Below are positions 1 through 11,562 of a DNA stretch of 64,000 nucleotides, piece after piece. The notes beneath the pieces are model-generated. The model searched no databases, was not told the origin of the DNA, and saw nothing but the letters and a program-made list of their open reading frames with translations. The stretch covers positions 28,790,870 to 28,854,869 of the forward strand of contig JBBCBC010000009.1 of the NCBI GenBank assembly GCA_037126765.1, read 5' to 3'. Numbering within the stretch: position 1 is the stretch's first letter; each line of letters opens with the position of its first letter. This DNA is from Stenogyne calaminthoides. Lineage: Eukaryota > Streptophyta > Magnoliopsida > Lamiales > Lamiaceae. The position numbers were made by a program, and so were the translations under genes.

Positions 1-929
1 ATGCCAACTCGTTGCATATTGGATTGATAATTTGAGTTTACCATGCGGACTCATCTTTGCTCTCTTGACCAACAATTAGGTGGCATGGCTTTGGGGCTAT
101 TATTTTGTTCCAAATAATAGATACCACATATCATAAGTTTGCATTTCAATTGAGGGATTTGAAATACAATATCTACCCAAATCATACAAAAATTACTTCG
201 AAATGAAATTGTTGGATTTAAAATCCATATCAATCCAAAAGCATAACTATGGATTTCAAATCCAACCTCGGACGCTTCAATCCAAACACACTAAATGGCA
301 GAATATATTTTAAATGTTCATATTTCTACTAAGAACATGCATGAAACTGCAATTTATATGCATGATGTCATGTGGAGAACTAATATGTGAGCAGTTTTCA
401 CATTTTGACTGGCCATTTTGGTGGCAGAGTTTGGGAGCTTTTAAATGATCAAAGATAATATACTTATACCAACACGAAAAATTAATAGGTGTAGACTTCA
501 ATTTATAATAATATATTTCTCAAAAGTCTATCTAGCTATAGAAGCTGCCAAATTTAGTAGAAGTTCATAGTTTTTAAATTTATCCAATTGATTAGTTGCC
601 CCAAAGCGGCGACTTAGTTACAAAAACGATATCAGATCCAAAAATAGTTCTTGGCTGCTAATCACAAATTGTACTATCCTTATTGGGGTATGTGGTATAC
701 CATAAATTTACTTGTTTGCCTGATAAAAGAAAAGGACTATAATTCAATTTGTCGGTAAGGCCTCAAGAAACGTACCTCAAATTGTTTGTCAAGGTGCTTC
801 TGGACTTCTGTCAGCAATCTGAGTGCTTGATTAACCATATAATAGAGAAGTACGGTAGGAAATATTAAATGTTGGATAATTCCTAATGAAAATCATGGCT
901 CTAATATTTCTTGAATAGGTCATGCAAAA
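1..929. other. non-coding stretch, nothing firm
   Basis: No reading frame here looks like a conserved protein; the short open frames are AT-rich and lack recognisable motifs. Around 145-300 the words ggatttgaaat and ggatttaaaatcc recur in both orientations beside 'tccaaacacactaaatgg', a pattern common in plant MITE ends, but no partner terminus or target duplication could be fixed. The rest may be the flank or lost 3' portion of the SNARE pseudogene that follows. Confidence 0.4.
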
Positions 930-1286
930 AGTAGCTGATAAGTCTAATGCAAGCTTAGAGAAACTGAGACATCAAACCTCTGAGGTGCCATACTTCTCTT
1001 AAATAGCTAAATGAAAAGCATCATTCCTGCCTCCACCAGCTAATCTCCAGTAGCTTGGTTAAAGTTTGTGGATGTAACTCGCTTTACTTCACTAAATGTT
1101 TGGCTACAAACCACGGGCCTCAAGATCCATATTCCTTATCTGTGTATTTATCAAACCGTCTCAAGAGAAAATCAATAAACAAACCATAAAAAGGAAGCAA
1201 ATAATTTTGACATTGGTTGTCTTATACTAATGCTTCTGCCTCATCTAGTCCAGTTTGTATTTCAGCAGTCTTTTGCTTCTTTGAAT
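930..1286 (-). pseudogene. VTI1-type Qb-SNARE pseudogene (fragment)
   Basis: On the minus strand, 1286-1228 reads SKKQKTAEIQTGLDEAEAL, with an acceptor (TTTGTAG) before it and a GTATAAG donor after it. The next exon begins at 1139 after ACACAG and reads IRNMDLEARGL, then a stop. These match the N-terminal region of plant VTI11/VTI12 vesicle SNAREs, where a KKQK..EI..GL..AE.L segment runs into IRKMDLEAR. Further on, EVKRVTS and a degenerate LVEAGM piece (about 1070-1020), then MAPQRF near 985-960, follow the family order, but about 25 residues are missing and stops interrupt. No SNARE core helix or membrane anchor was found. The retained intron argues for a decayed gene duplicate rather than a processed copy. 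A possible relic of the first exon lies at about 1490-1570 but is weak. Confidence 0.62.
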
Positions 1287-2691
1287 CTACAAAGAAATGA
1301 CATGTTGGTCATTCACAACCAGTATGAGCAGCAAAGCATACTTATGTTCTTATTACTAATTAAACGCAAAATTACTGAATTAGTTAAAGTAATCATAGAA
1401 GTTCTTGTGCTGATAATAATAAATTTCAAGATAGTTAATTACAATTAGCATAAGTAATAAATTTATGACGATAAAAATATGTGCAAATTGACCTTATTGG
1501 CATTGGTATGAGCTCCTCTGCAGTGCTTTTTTCTCTGCAATCCTTGATTGAATTCTCTCCAAATGCAAGCAAAACATTGGATGCAAATTTCTCAATTGAA
1601 AGGGAATAGATAAAAATTACATAGAAAATTAGTAAACGCAAGGTAAAACAGATTGAAAAAGGAAAAAAATAGTGTGAATCAAAATAAAACATGGTATCTA
1701 AATTTAGAAGAAAGTACCTTGTAACACATCTGAGAGTTATCACTGTAATAGAATCTCCAAACAATTTCAGATCAGTAAATCTGAAAATCGAAACAAACTG
1801 CGCAAATATGTTAAAATTAGAAGGAGAAATGCTGTCAAAAATTGGAATAGCGAAGAATGAAGGCTGAGAGAGAAAACCACAGAAAATAAACTCATTGGCG
1901 TAGGAAAATAATCAGAATTACAAATCTAATTTGACGATTTCATTCAGAAAATAAAAAATCTAAAACAAACGAACCGGCGTCACTCAGATAGGAAAATAAA
2001 AAAAATTAAAGAATGACTCGACGTACCCATTTGATTCAGATAGGAAATTATCATATATGACGGCGACATACCGGCGTCACTTAGGCGTCAATTATGCTTT
2101 TTGACCACAGCGGCATCGGTTTTGTCACTGGTCGCACAACTGCGGCCGCTCTGTTAGGGCGGTGGTGCCCGGAATTCTGGCGGCTGAGAGAGGATATATT
2201 TCCAGATACTTTTTCTGTATGAGATGTAAAAAAATCTTTTTGAACGTTTTACTGTGAATGAAGAAGATAATTGTTATCTCAATAACGAAGAACAAATTTT
2301 CGAAGAAGATGAAAGGTATGCTGGGAATTGAAATCGGCTGCGGCAATGGAAAGCAGAGTGGAGAAAAATGAAACGTTATATGAAAGAAATAATTGATACT
2401 TTAATTGATTGAAGCTACAACGACATTTTTCACAATTAATACAATTAATAATCACTAATCAGGCAAAGTAAAAGTTAAGAAAGGTGGATTTACGTTAAAA
2501 TTTTTGAATTATCCCTTTTTTTTTAATAGTTTGGAAGCACGTTAAGGCGCCACTTATCGTAAGTTGAACACTTATCGTAAATTGAAACTGTCACCTGTCG
2601 AAAGCCGGTGAAGTGCTTCCTTTTTTTTTAATCAAAAAGATTAATAGTGTTGTGTCACTAATTTATTTCTGGCCACACTTTTTTTATCCAA
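1287..2691. other. flank upstream of the SNARE relic
   Basis: Apart from the weak possible SNARE exon near 1490-1570, I see no supported gene. The minus-strand open frame 2125-2346 (73 codons) starts with MPQPISIPSIPFIFFENLF and has no recognisable domain. At 2541-2590 the words 'cacttatcgtaa' repeat twice. The block 2090-2190 is locally GC-richer and could be an old promoter or first-exon remnant of the pseudogene. Confidence 0.35.
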
Positions 2692-4718
2692 TCTATAAAT
2701 ATATAAAACCACAAGTATCTGTTAAATGTGTAAGGAATTCTCAGGCGAGTGAAGGGCTACTTGCTCTCTAGTGAAACCGTGCATTACACGCGTTAACATG
2801 TTAGTGTGATTAGTTGTTATATTTATTTTTTATTATAATTTTGTCAGACTACTATATATTTGCAGACAAAAGTATATTGGAAACATAAAATACCTTATTA
2901 TATTCCTAGATCTCCGTACATTCTTCAAAATTTAAATTAAATTTAAATTATCGACTCCAACTTCTTTTTTTAGCTTCTTTAGGAAGTCATTTGGGCCCAA
3001 CTCTTCACCTTCCCTGTTAGTAGTATAAATGTCCTAAAACCCACCGTCAAAACCCACCATTTTTTCCCACGACAAGCTATAGCAAGTTATAGTTTAGGAT
3101 AAATATAAAATATAAAAAAAAATTCAAATTTCCAATCCTTCTACATATACTCCAAATTAATCGCTTATTTTCTTCTATATTTGAAGATTTTGGCATCGAT
3201 CATCTGGTTTGAGAATCTGAAGTACACCTGCATATGAAAATAAAGAATTGCTTAAGGCGCGTTGCGTGTTATTTTTGTATCAACAAATGAAAATAGATTA
3301 ACAGTAAAACTACATATTTTTATTCTTTTCACTATCTGGTATGATACAACCCTATAAATATAGTGAAATACTTTGTGGTCAGTGGGTATACTTCAGCCCT
3401 GTAAATAATTTGTGCAGCCCTTTAATTTTGTTTTATGTTAATTGGATATTCTTCTAATTGTAAAACATTAAATGATTAACTAACCTTAGCTATCTTGCTG
3501 CTAGAGGCTCTTGCAAACAAAAATCAATTACTCCAACTAACAGTTTCACATATTAGGATCGGCAAAAATTAATATTACTGTGTTTCTTTTGCCGATGAGG
3601 GAAATGGGAAAAGGGGCGAAGGTGAAAGGTAAATGAGAGAAAGTGCACACTTGGTAATGGTCTCTCTGACGCGTGGTGTATGTTGTGTCATTGTGTGAGT
3701 AATTTGTGGGTAGTGATTAGATTTTGTTAATTATTTTAATGATTTTCAAATTTATTTATTTACTGAGAGTATAATACTCTTTCCGTCTCATATATAGTTA
3801 ATTAAATATTTAATGTACAAACAAAATTTAAGAAAATAATTATTTACTATTATTAAAAAAGAGATAAAATTGGGGGTTAAATGTTAACGTAGTGATATTT
3901 GTATAAATTAAATGAGATAAAATTGACTTTAATGTTTAAATGTAATGACATTTGGTGTAATATTGAGGTGTTTGAAAGGTATAGATAAAAGAGAAAAAAA
4001 TATTTATTATTATTTATAGAAATATTTAATTGAATTTGGGATGTATTTTTTTTATAAATGTTCAATTAAATTGAGGATGGAGGTAGTAATTAGTATTGCA
4101 CTATAATTGCTTATTTTGTGTTTAAATTAATTGTCATGTATTATTTTCCAAACTTATGTTAGTCTTTGCCTGGATTTATAAAAGAAATTCAAGACTATTT
4201 TTAAATATATAAAACAATGCAACTAAAAAATACATCAATATTGTATTATAACTATTTATCTCATAAAATGGTAGTAATTTTTAATATTCTTTATTAACTC
4301 TCTAGATCGTCTATTTAATTGTGATCCAATAAAGATATTCTTTAGCAATAATTATTTAAGTGAGACCGCTAATTTATTGAACCAAATTTAATAATTTATT
4401 ATTGATTTTCAATAAAACTTAAATAAAAGACGAGACTTTTAATTTTAATGAAATATAACTTAATTGGTTAACATTTATTTATACTTAAAGTGTGATGGTG
4501 CATATATATAATCTTAATAATAATGTGTATCTATAATAGTAATACTCGAAAAATGAGAGTTTGTGTAAAACCTATATCCATGTACGTGGATTTTTCCTTA
4601 TAATTGTTACTTGGATGCAACAAATCATATGCTAATGTAAGTATTGTAAGAATAAAAATGCTTACTAATAATGACATAATATTTAATATACCGTGCATCG
4701 CACAGGAGAAAATACTAG
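2692..4718 (+). mobile_element. candidate non-autonomous Helitron
   Basis: The 3' end has the Helitron layout: a GC-rich hairpin (4691-4706, CCGTGC-atc-GCACaGG, one bulged A), eight bases, then CTAG at 4715-4718 followed by a T. A possible 5' end is TCTATAAATATATAAAACC at 2692, preceded by A, so both ends would fit insertion between A and T. No Rep/helicase coding is present, so it would be non-autonomous. The 3' terminus is the stronger half of the call; the 5' boundary is a guess based on the TC start and spacing. A Stowaway MITE lies inside. Confidence 0.45.
3777..4086. mobile_element. Stowaway-like MITE
   Basis: The left end after TA (3775-3776) is CTCTTTCCGTCTCATATATAG; the right end reads GAGGATGGAGGTAG followed by TA (4087-4088). 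The reverse complement of the right end is CTACCTCCATCCTC, so the termini are imperfect inverted repeats of the Stowaway CTCCCTCCGTCC type with TA target duplications. The roughly 310-bp length, AT-rich interior and lack of coding fit the family. Confidence 0.65.
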
Positions 4719-6050
4719 TTTATTATTAAAGGTCATCTTTGCAGATGTCCCATTGGGCCCCGTACGTGCCAGATCAATTCCTCTGTACCACTTTTTAATG
4801 TTTCAAGATTATTCCAGTTCCTAAATCTTTAACACATGGATTAAGGGTAATGGTGGTTTGTTGAATTGTTTTGCCTATTACACGTGTCATTAATCTACCT
4901 TGTGAAATATAAAATAGAACACAATATATGAAACAGATGATATTGTGCGGTACGAGCGGGCCCAGTTTTCATCAATTGACGGCTGTTGCAAAACTAATTT
5001 ATCAACCATTTTAAGAAACCGTTTCATTCTCCAAAGCTCGGGTCACACATACCTTTTCAGTAAATACACCACTCACTCCCCACATAATTTTTCTAAAATA
5101 CCCCAATTTGTATCGAATTTGGATTCTCTACATTTTGTTTTTGTAAAAAAAAATTTAAATTTTGGAGAGAAAAGACACAGAATAAACTAATATAAAAAAA
5201 TATAAAATATGAAACCCTTGTATTGTGTCTTTCTCTCTCCGAAATTTACAAAAAATTTACACAAAGAAATAGAGATGATCCAAATACATTTATACCTTAC
5301 TCACGCTTCTCCTATTCAATTTTTTTAAAAAAAACTTTGGTACACCTCCACTCAAGTTGTGAGGCGAGCGAGACAACCACCGCCTAGCTCGCATCTACCG
5401 CCGCAATGTAAAATTTCTGAAAAAAAATTTAGAATTATGTAATATGAATTTTTAAAAAAATTCCCGAATTTACTATAAAAATTCAAAAAAAATATTTCAA
5501 AAGAGTAGAATCAACATTTTACATGTAAATCGATGGAAAAACTTTTCAAAGTTAGTACAATAATTCGAAAATATTTCTCGACTAACATGAAAAATCTAGA
5601 AAAATATTTCAAATCAAAATGATAATTTTTTCACATATAAAATTTCGAAAAAACTTTCCGAATCATGTACATGAATTCGAGAATTTTTCAAGAACTTATT
5701 ATAAAAATTTAAAAAATATTACTGAACAGTAAAATTAATATTTCACATATAAATACAGAAAGGATAATTTTAATATTTTATGTTTATTTTTTAAGAAAAA
5801 TATGTGTTTGTTTTTTAAAAATTAATGTCAGAAATGTGTATTTACTGAATGTAGGTGCGAGTAACTTCAGCCTTCTCCAAATCATGTTTCTTTCTGTAAG
5901 TCAGTCGAATTTCTCCAATTCTTCAATCAAATCCGTCTTTCAATCGGTTGCACTTGAACTGGTCTAGAAAATCGGATTATTTCTCAAGCAATGAAGCACT
6001 AGTTGAATTAATTGATGTTATTGATATTTCTGCATCCTTTCATAGCAGAA
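4719..6050. other. intergenic region upstream of the SWSAP1-like gene
   Basis: This is AT-rich sequence without a convincing coding region. Runs such as 'aaaaattc' and 'aatatttc' recur loosely between 5410 and 5760, suggesting old decayed repeats. The last 150-200 bases, from about 5860, should hold the promoter and 5' UTR of the gene starting at 6051. No clear TATA box could be assigned among the many AT-rich words. Confidence 0.35.
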
Positions 6051-7463
6051 ATGGTGGACAGATTTTTCTTCACGCCCAATATGAACAAGTTACAGCGTTC
6101 GAGTCAATTCGAACCGATTAGTTTTGTTTCTGGCCCCCTTTCCTCGTAATATTTTTGTTCAAAATCGTCTAATTTTTTATTTTTTGGAATTTTCCGCTAA
6201 TGGAATTCGGTTGATTGTTCTAATTTTCTGCAGTGGTAAAACCTCATTGCTTTTTCAATTTGCATTCAATTTCGCAGCGGAAGGCAAATGTGTAGTTATC
6301 CTGTGCAACCGGCGCAAGTTAGAAACTAACCCTCCGTTTCTCTCTCAGGTATTCCAGTTTCCTTAATTTTAATTTATTTCAGGTTTTTTTTTACCTTAAA
6401 TTCTTATAAATCCAATTTTGTGACTAATAATTCGAGGGCGTTGATCCGTCTTCCGAGATATTCCAAAGAATTCAAATCAAGTTAGTGAATTACGCATCTC
6501 TCTCATTTTGGACCGATTGTTGGCTTACTGTTGCCATTGCTTTGATTAATCATGTGATAATATTTTTAGTTTTATACTTATTTAAAGGTATGTGGATTAT
6601 GATGAGGGGATCAAGAACTACTTTGCTGCATTCCACTTGCATGATACATTTCCGGCTTCGGTTATTATAGATGATTTTGTGGATTTCTTCAATGAAAGGT
6701 AAACTGTAACTCTGCTTAATTTCTGTTAGTTTGATGCAAGTGTTTTTGTGTTGGTGATGTTGGTTGGTTATTCATATTTATGTTGTTAGGTTCCAAATAA
6801 GTTTAGGAAATGTAATAAGGTCCTCGGTTTTTTATTTCTCCAAGGAATTGCCAGGAGAGATACAACAGCCCTCGAGGAAGAGATTTGGCAATGATTCGAG
6901 TACTAGCACTTGGTCGAAATGCCATTTATCACGCTAAGTAAGCAAAAAACAAAACAAAAACAAGTGTTCGATTTGTTACTCAATTCTTTGCACTCTTAAT
7001 GATGATGGTAAAACAGAAGTCCATTTATTTTGGTGTTTTAACTATACCGTTGCAGCAAAAGGGGTCCTTGTGAACTTCTTTTATCAGATACTCACAAAGG
7101 GGACACCCCGAGGCTGCTCTACATTTTCAAGAGATGGGTCTCCTGCATTTACACTATAAAAGGTGAATAGCATTTTGAGTTGGAGCTTAGCAATTTAATA
7201 TTGACAAAAACTTCTATGAATAAACATTATTACTTTAAAGAAGAGAGTTGACGTGAACTTGGTTCACAATTCACAATTATTTGTCTTTTCGCTATAGTAA
7301 AGTCCTCTTTGTTGTTGTAGAAGGTGATGGTTCGGGATCGTTTATTCTTAAGAAAAGCTATTCAGATACCAGTGCAAATGAGGAGCAAAAGAGATCAGCT
7401 AAGTATTCCGTAGCACTTCAGCGTCTGGTACTAGAGGGTCTTGTTGAGGAAGTTGAATATTAA
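6051..7463 (+). CDS. SWSAP1-like RecA-fold ATPase (7 exons)
   Basis: Seven exons with GT-AG junctions and consistent phases give 235 codons plus stop: 6051-6145, 6234-6348, 6438-6481, 6588-6698, 6845-6937, 7056-7162 and 7321-7463. The protein has a Walker A motif GPLSSGKT at residues 28-35 and a Walker B-like strand VIIDD at 110-114, then a helical segment and a basic stretch near 174-181. Length, single RecA core and motif order resemble SWSAP1 (human protein 229 residues), a RAD51-paralogue-like ATPase that pairs with the SWIM-domain protein SWS1 and stabilises RAD51 filaments in homologous recombination; a nuclear role here is inferred. The start is the first ATG in frame with the Walker exon. 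No frameshift or stop breaks the model. It could instead be another small RecA-like plant protein. The P-loop assignment is sure, the family name less so. Confidence 0.65.
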
Positions 7464-7987
7464 ACTTAAATTTCTTCCAAGAATTACTCATTTTCATCAT
7501 TGATCTGGTTACATGTAATTGTCACATTACAAATTTACCATCCTCAAGCACGAAACTGGTAAGTGCATTTTTCTGTTCCCAGTTTGCTTTTCGGTCTGAT
7601 ATTTAAAAAGTATTTGGACTAAACTTAGCTCATAAATTGTTGCTCTATTATCAGCTTTATTGAGGGTGTATGATGGCCTTGATGTTTTGAGAGACTGTTC
7701 AATTTAGGTTGATGTTTCCTTGCTCCCAACAATATAGGGTGTGTTTGCAAACTTTACTCAAAATTTAAGAGAAAATTACTAGGAGGTTCCAATTTGGCCA
7801 CAATATTGCTAAGAGGTTCCAAGACTTTTTGCAATTACTAGGAGGTTCCAATTTGTAGTGTTATGACATTCTTACCCTCATTTGCCCCATCCTTACCCCA
7901 CCGCCCATATCAAACCAAAACCTCACCCCTATGCAAACAAAACCCTCTCTCTCTCCTCACTTCAAAACCCATTGCAAATAGGCATGC

Positions 7988-8262
7988 TCAAACCGAACCG
8001 GAACCGCCGGTTCCGCGGTTCTGCGATTCCGGTTCCGGAACCGAACCGAAACCGTAAAACTCACGGTTCGGTTCCGGTTCTAACAAAACAAGAACCGGGA
8101 ACCGCCAGTTCGAACCGGAACCGTCGGTTCGACCGAAACCGCCTCCAATTTTGAAAATTGTAGCCCAACGGCCCAGATTAAAGAGTCGTTGAGATCCAAC
8201 GGCTGAGATTAAAGAGCCGTTACAGAGAACCGCCGGTTCCCGTTCGAACCGGCGGTTTCGAC
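7988..8262. repeat. left subterminal ccggttc array of the hAT element
   Basis: GAACCGG, CCGGTTC, CGGTTCGG and similar words recur more than a dozen times in both orientations within 275 bases, forming several short palindromes such as accgccggttccgcggttc. A smaller matching block is at about 11418-11545. Clustered subterminal motifs of this sort are the known transposase-binding regions of hAT elements; that role here is inferred. Confidence 0.6.
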
Positions 8263-8550
8263 CTTTTTTTTTTTTTTCAAGATTTCATCTATAAATACCA
8301 CCTCATTCAACTCCAAAATTCACCCCAAAGTTATTCAACTCATTACTTTCTTCTCATCTCTCTCTCAAGTCTCAACTCTCACTCAATTCTCAAAGTTTAT
8401 TATTTACATATTATTTACATTACTTACATATTACATACACTACACTACACTATAATTTATATATTAGTATATTACACTAAACTATATATCATACTACACT
8501 ACATATTATACTACACTATATATTATATACACTATATATTACACTATACT

Positions 8551-8640
8551 ACATATTAGTATATTACACTACACTTACATACATATTAGTATATTACACT
8601 ACACTTACATACATATTAGTATATTACACTACACTTACAT
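8551..8640 (+). repeat. three perfect 30-bp tandem copies
   Basis: The unit beginning acatattagtatattacact is present three times without mismatch at 8551-8580, 8581-8610 and 8611-8640, followed by a partial copy. It lies in the untranslated leader of the hAT transposase, just before the ATG at 8677. Perfect identity in an otherwise decayed element points to recent array expansion. Confidence 0.85.
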
Positions 8641-8676
8641 ACATATATTATTTACATATACACTTACATACATATT

Positions 8677-10904
8677 ATGGCAAGCCATTAAAGCAAGGGT
8701 AAGGGTAAGGGTAAAGGCAAAGCTTCTTCCACCTCTTCCGTTCGTCTTCCACAACCACCGGCACCGATCTAGTGAAGTTTAGATGATATTGAGGCCACAC
8801 TTGGTCCCGGTTATGAGAATCCACTTGAAGATGATGCTATACCACGAGGTCCACGACTTCCTACTCAAGAAAGTCAAAACCATCCAACCGACTCCAATGC
8901 CGAGCCAACTCCAACCCCAACTCCAAGTCGAGCTCAACTTAAGTCGGATATTTTTGCACGTCACTTTAATAAAGTGATCAACGAAGATGGTACTATTAAA
9001 GTTCATTGCAACTATTGTGAGAAAATATATTCTTTTGTCAAAGGAGGGGGATATGGGACATTCGAGAAGCATTTGAAAAAAATTCACCCGGATAGAGTTG
9101 GAATTAGTTCAAACCAAGCACAACCGTGGATTTTCGTCAACAGGTGGCGGTGGTGGAGTTCAAAGGCGAGGTAAGTAACCCCACTTCTCTATTTACATTT
9201 GATCAAATGAAATATAGAAAATTGTTAAATTAAATTTGTGTGCACACAACACCTTCCTTTTCAATTTGCCGATAATCCCTTTTGGAATGATTTTGTTAAC
9301 CTTGGTCTTCAACCCGCGGCAAAAAAAGTTTAACGTCATACTACTACTCGTGATGTTGCTAAAGTTATTTATGAGTATAAATATGCTTTGATTAATCTAT
9401 TTACCGATTTAAATGTTAAAGTTTGTATATGTGCGGATATTTGGAGTGATAGTTTTCAAAAGCATAGTTATATAGGAGTTACATGCACTTGGATTGATGA
9501 TTCGTGGACTCTTAACAAAAGATTGATTGCTTATAGAGATTTTGATACGAACACAATGTCGTTAATATTAGAGATAATTGCATGATATTTTAAATGAGTA
9601 TGCTCTTACTAAAAAAATATTTTCTATTGGTTTTGATAATCTTTAGTGCAAATCAATTTCTTATTGAAGATCTTACAAATATTTGTCAACCATATCTTGG
9701 TGAAAAAAAAAATTCATGTTAGATGTATGTGTCATATTTTAAATTTATGTGTTCAAGATGGTTTAGATGCTTTGAAAGAACAAGTTGGTCCTATTAGATC
9801 CGCATTTATTTATTATATGTCGAGACATTCAAAATTGTTGAAAAAAATGGAAAGTTTTTTGTAGAACATACAATATGCATCCAAAAAAAAAATTTCTCTT
9901 GATGTGTCAACTCGTTGGAATTCCACGTATAAATTGTTAAAAAGTCTATGGATTATAAAAGACGCTTTATGTACATTTTTTACTCAAGAAAATTGTGGTA
10001 TTCGTTTTATATCCTCAATATTGGGATTGATGCACTTCTTTTTGTGTAAAATTTTGGGAATTTTTAATGATTCCACAAAAAGTGTTATCCAGGTGTTTAT
10101 TATCCTACTAGTAATTTAACGCTTGATTATTGTATTAAAGTTGCTTTCATGTATTAAATGAAAATATTACAAATCATTTATTAAGTGGTGCTACTTTCTA
10201 CTATGATGCAAAAATGGAAAAATATTTTACAAATATTCCCGATCTATTCTTGGTTGCTAAAGTGTTTGATCCAGAGTAAGATTGGATGGATTAATAATGA
10301 TGTTAAATATGTATTATAATTATTTATTTCCTAATAGATATATGGTCATGGGTGAAGATGATGTATATCCTAATCAGGAAGAGATTGGTAATCGGATTAA
10401 AAAGTTACTTTAATGTCTTTATTTAGATAATATAGTGGTCCGATTTTTGAAGAAAATTTTGGTGGTGGCTCTTCTATGAGTCAAGAAGAAGATATATTAA
10501 CGGGTTTTTATGATGGCGTTTCAAAAAGCGTCCAAGGTCTACTTCTAACCTTATTACGAACTTGATCATTATTTATCCTCTTCATTTGTTCGACTTGATG
10601 ATGAAGATGAAGACAACACTACTTTTAATATACTAAAGTGGTGGTGGGGATGAAAAATATCTATCCAATATTGTCAATGCTAGAAGAGAAATTTTTGCAT
10701 CTCATTTCAACCGTTGTCGTTGAACAAGCTTTTAGTTTGGGAGGCTACACTTTGGATGCAACGAGATCAAATATGACCGTTGAAAACGTGGAAAATCAAT
10801 GCTTGCTTGATGATTGGGTAAGAGCCGAAAAGAGAAGTCAAGAATTAATTGATAATGATGATCAAGATAGCTTCGAAGAAATTACCACCGGAAGTGATGC
10901 ATGA
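8677..10904 (+). pseudogene. hAT transposase (BED finger to hATC), broken
   Basis: The remnants follow the order of an Ac/RICESLEEPER-type transposase. A BED zinc finger at about 8990-9095 has a CX2C pair (CNYC) and an HX4H pair (HLKKIH). A catalytic-core part at 9388-9585 includes ICADIWSD. The insertion-domain region at 9646-9864 has RCMCHILNLCVQDGL, and 9904-10000 has STRWNSTYKLL. The C-terminal dimerisation domain at 10638-10904 ends in a LLDDWVRAEKR-like segment. A stop falls four codons after the likely ATG (TAA at 8689), and further stops and frameshifts separate the pieces. It would excise and reinsert hAT elements if intact; here it cannot be translated as one protein. Confidence 0.85.
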
Positions 10905-11562
10905 AGAATCGAATCGATCCAAATCAACGAGGTAAGTTTGAGGTAAGAGAACTACGTGGACTTTAATTCATATTTGGATACGTAGGCAACTTAATTTTAA
11001 GTTTCAAACATAAAATTTCTAAGTTTATTTCTTAAATTTAAGCTCAATTCCAATTTCTTTAAATCCCCCCCTCCCCCAAATTTATTTTGTGAAATTTTAA
11101 AATTTTAAGTTGTAATTGTAATTACTAATTCGATATAGTTCACTTTGTAATTTGTAAATTTGTAATAGTTCAATTAATTTGTAATAGTAGATTACTAGCT
11201 TATTTTAAGTTAGAATTACTATTTTGTAATAGTTCAATTACTTTGTAATAGCTACTAATTTATAATAGTTCAATTATTAATGTAATCTTCAATTTAAATT
11301 CTCATATTAACAATAACAATGTCCAATTTCATGATCTATCTATACATTCCTTCAAATTTTAGATCCAAAAAACTAAGAAACACAAGAAAAAATATAAAAA
11401 AAAAAAAAAAAAAAAAAACCGGCGGTTTAAAACCGAATCGCCGTTCGAGAACTGAACCGAAATCGCCTTGGCCGCGATTAGGTTCTTGGTTCCCCTCGAA
11501 ATTTTGGAACGGTTGGGTTTGGGCAAGGCAGAGTTCGAACCGTGAAACATCCTAATTGCAAA

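Larger units (their letters stand above)
7979..11554 (+). mobile_element. hAT transposon, decayed autonomous type
   Basis: The element is bounded by a perfect 8-bp duplication ATTGCAAA (7971-7978 and 11555-11562). The left end is TAGGCATGCTCAAACCG, and the reverse complement of the right end is TAGGATGTTTCACGGTTCG, so the termini are short imperfect inverted repeats starting TAGG. An 8-bp duplication plus a BED-finger/hATC transposase identify the superfamily. Dense ccggttc/gaaccgg words fill the subterminal regions. The element sits inside the Mutator-like element. The reading frames are broken, so it is not self-mobile. Confidence 0.85.

Noticed and set aside
790..1000. Plus-strand readings such as LKLFVKVLLDFCQQSE and KVADKSNASLEKLRHQTSE, and the minus reading LLTEVQKHLDKQFE, as exons of another gene
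   Set aside because: The phases do not join with usable splice sites, and part of the span is already explained on the minus strand by the VTI1-like remnant.
3877..4065. Minus-strand 62-codon frame
   Set aside because: Lies wholly inside the Stowaway MITE and is AT noise.
7882..8154. Plus-strand frames rich in Asn-Arg and Pro within the hAT left end
   Set aside because: They translate the ccggttc/gaaccgg repeat and are not genes.
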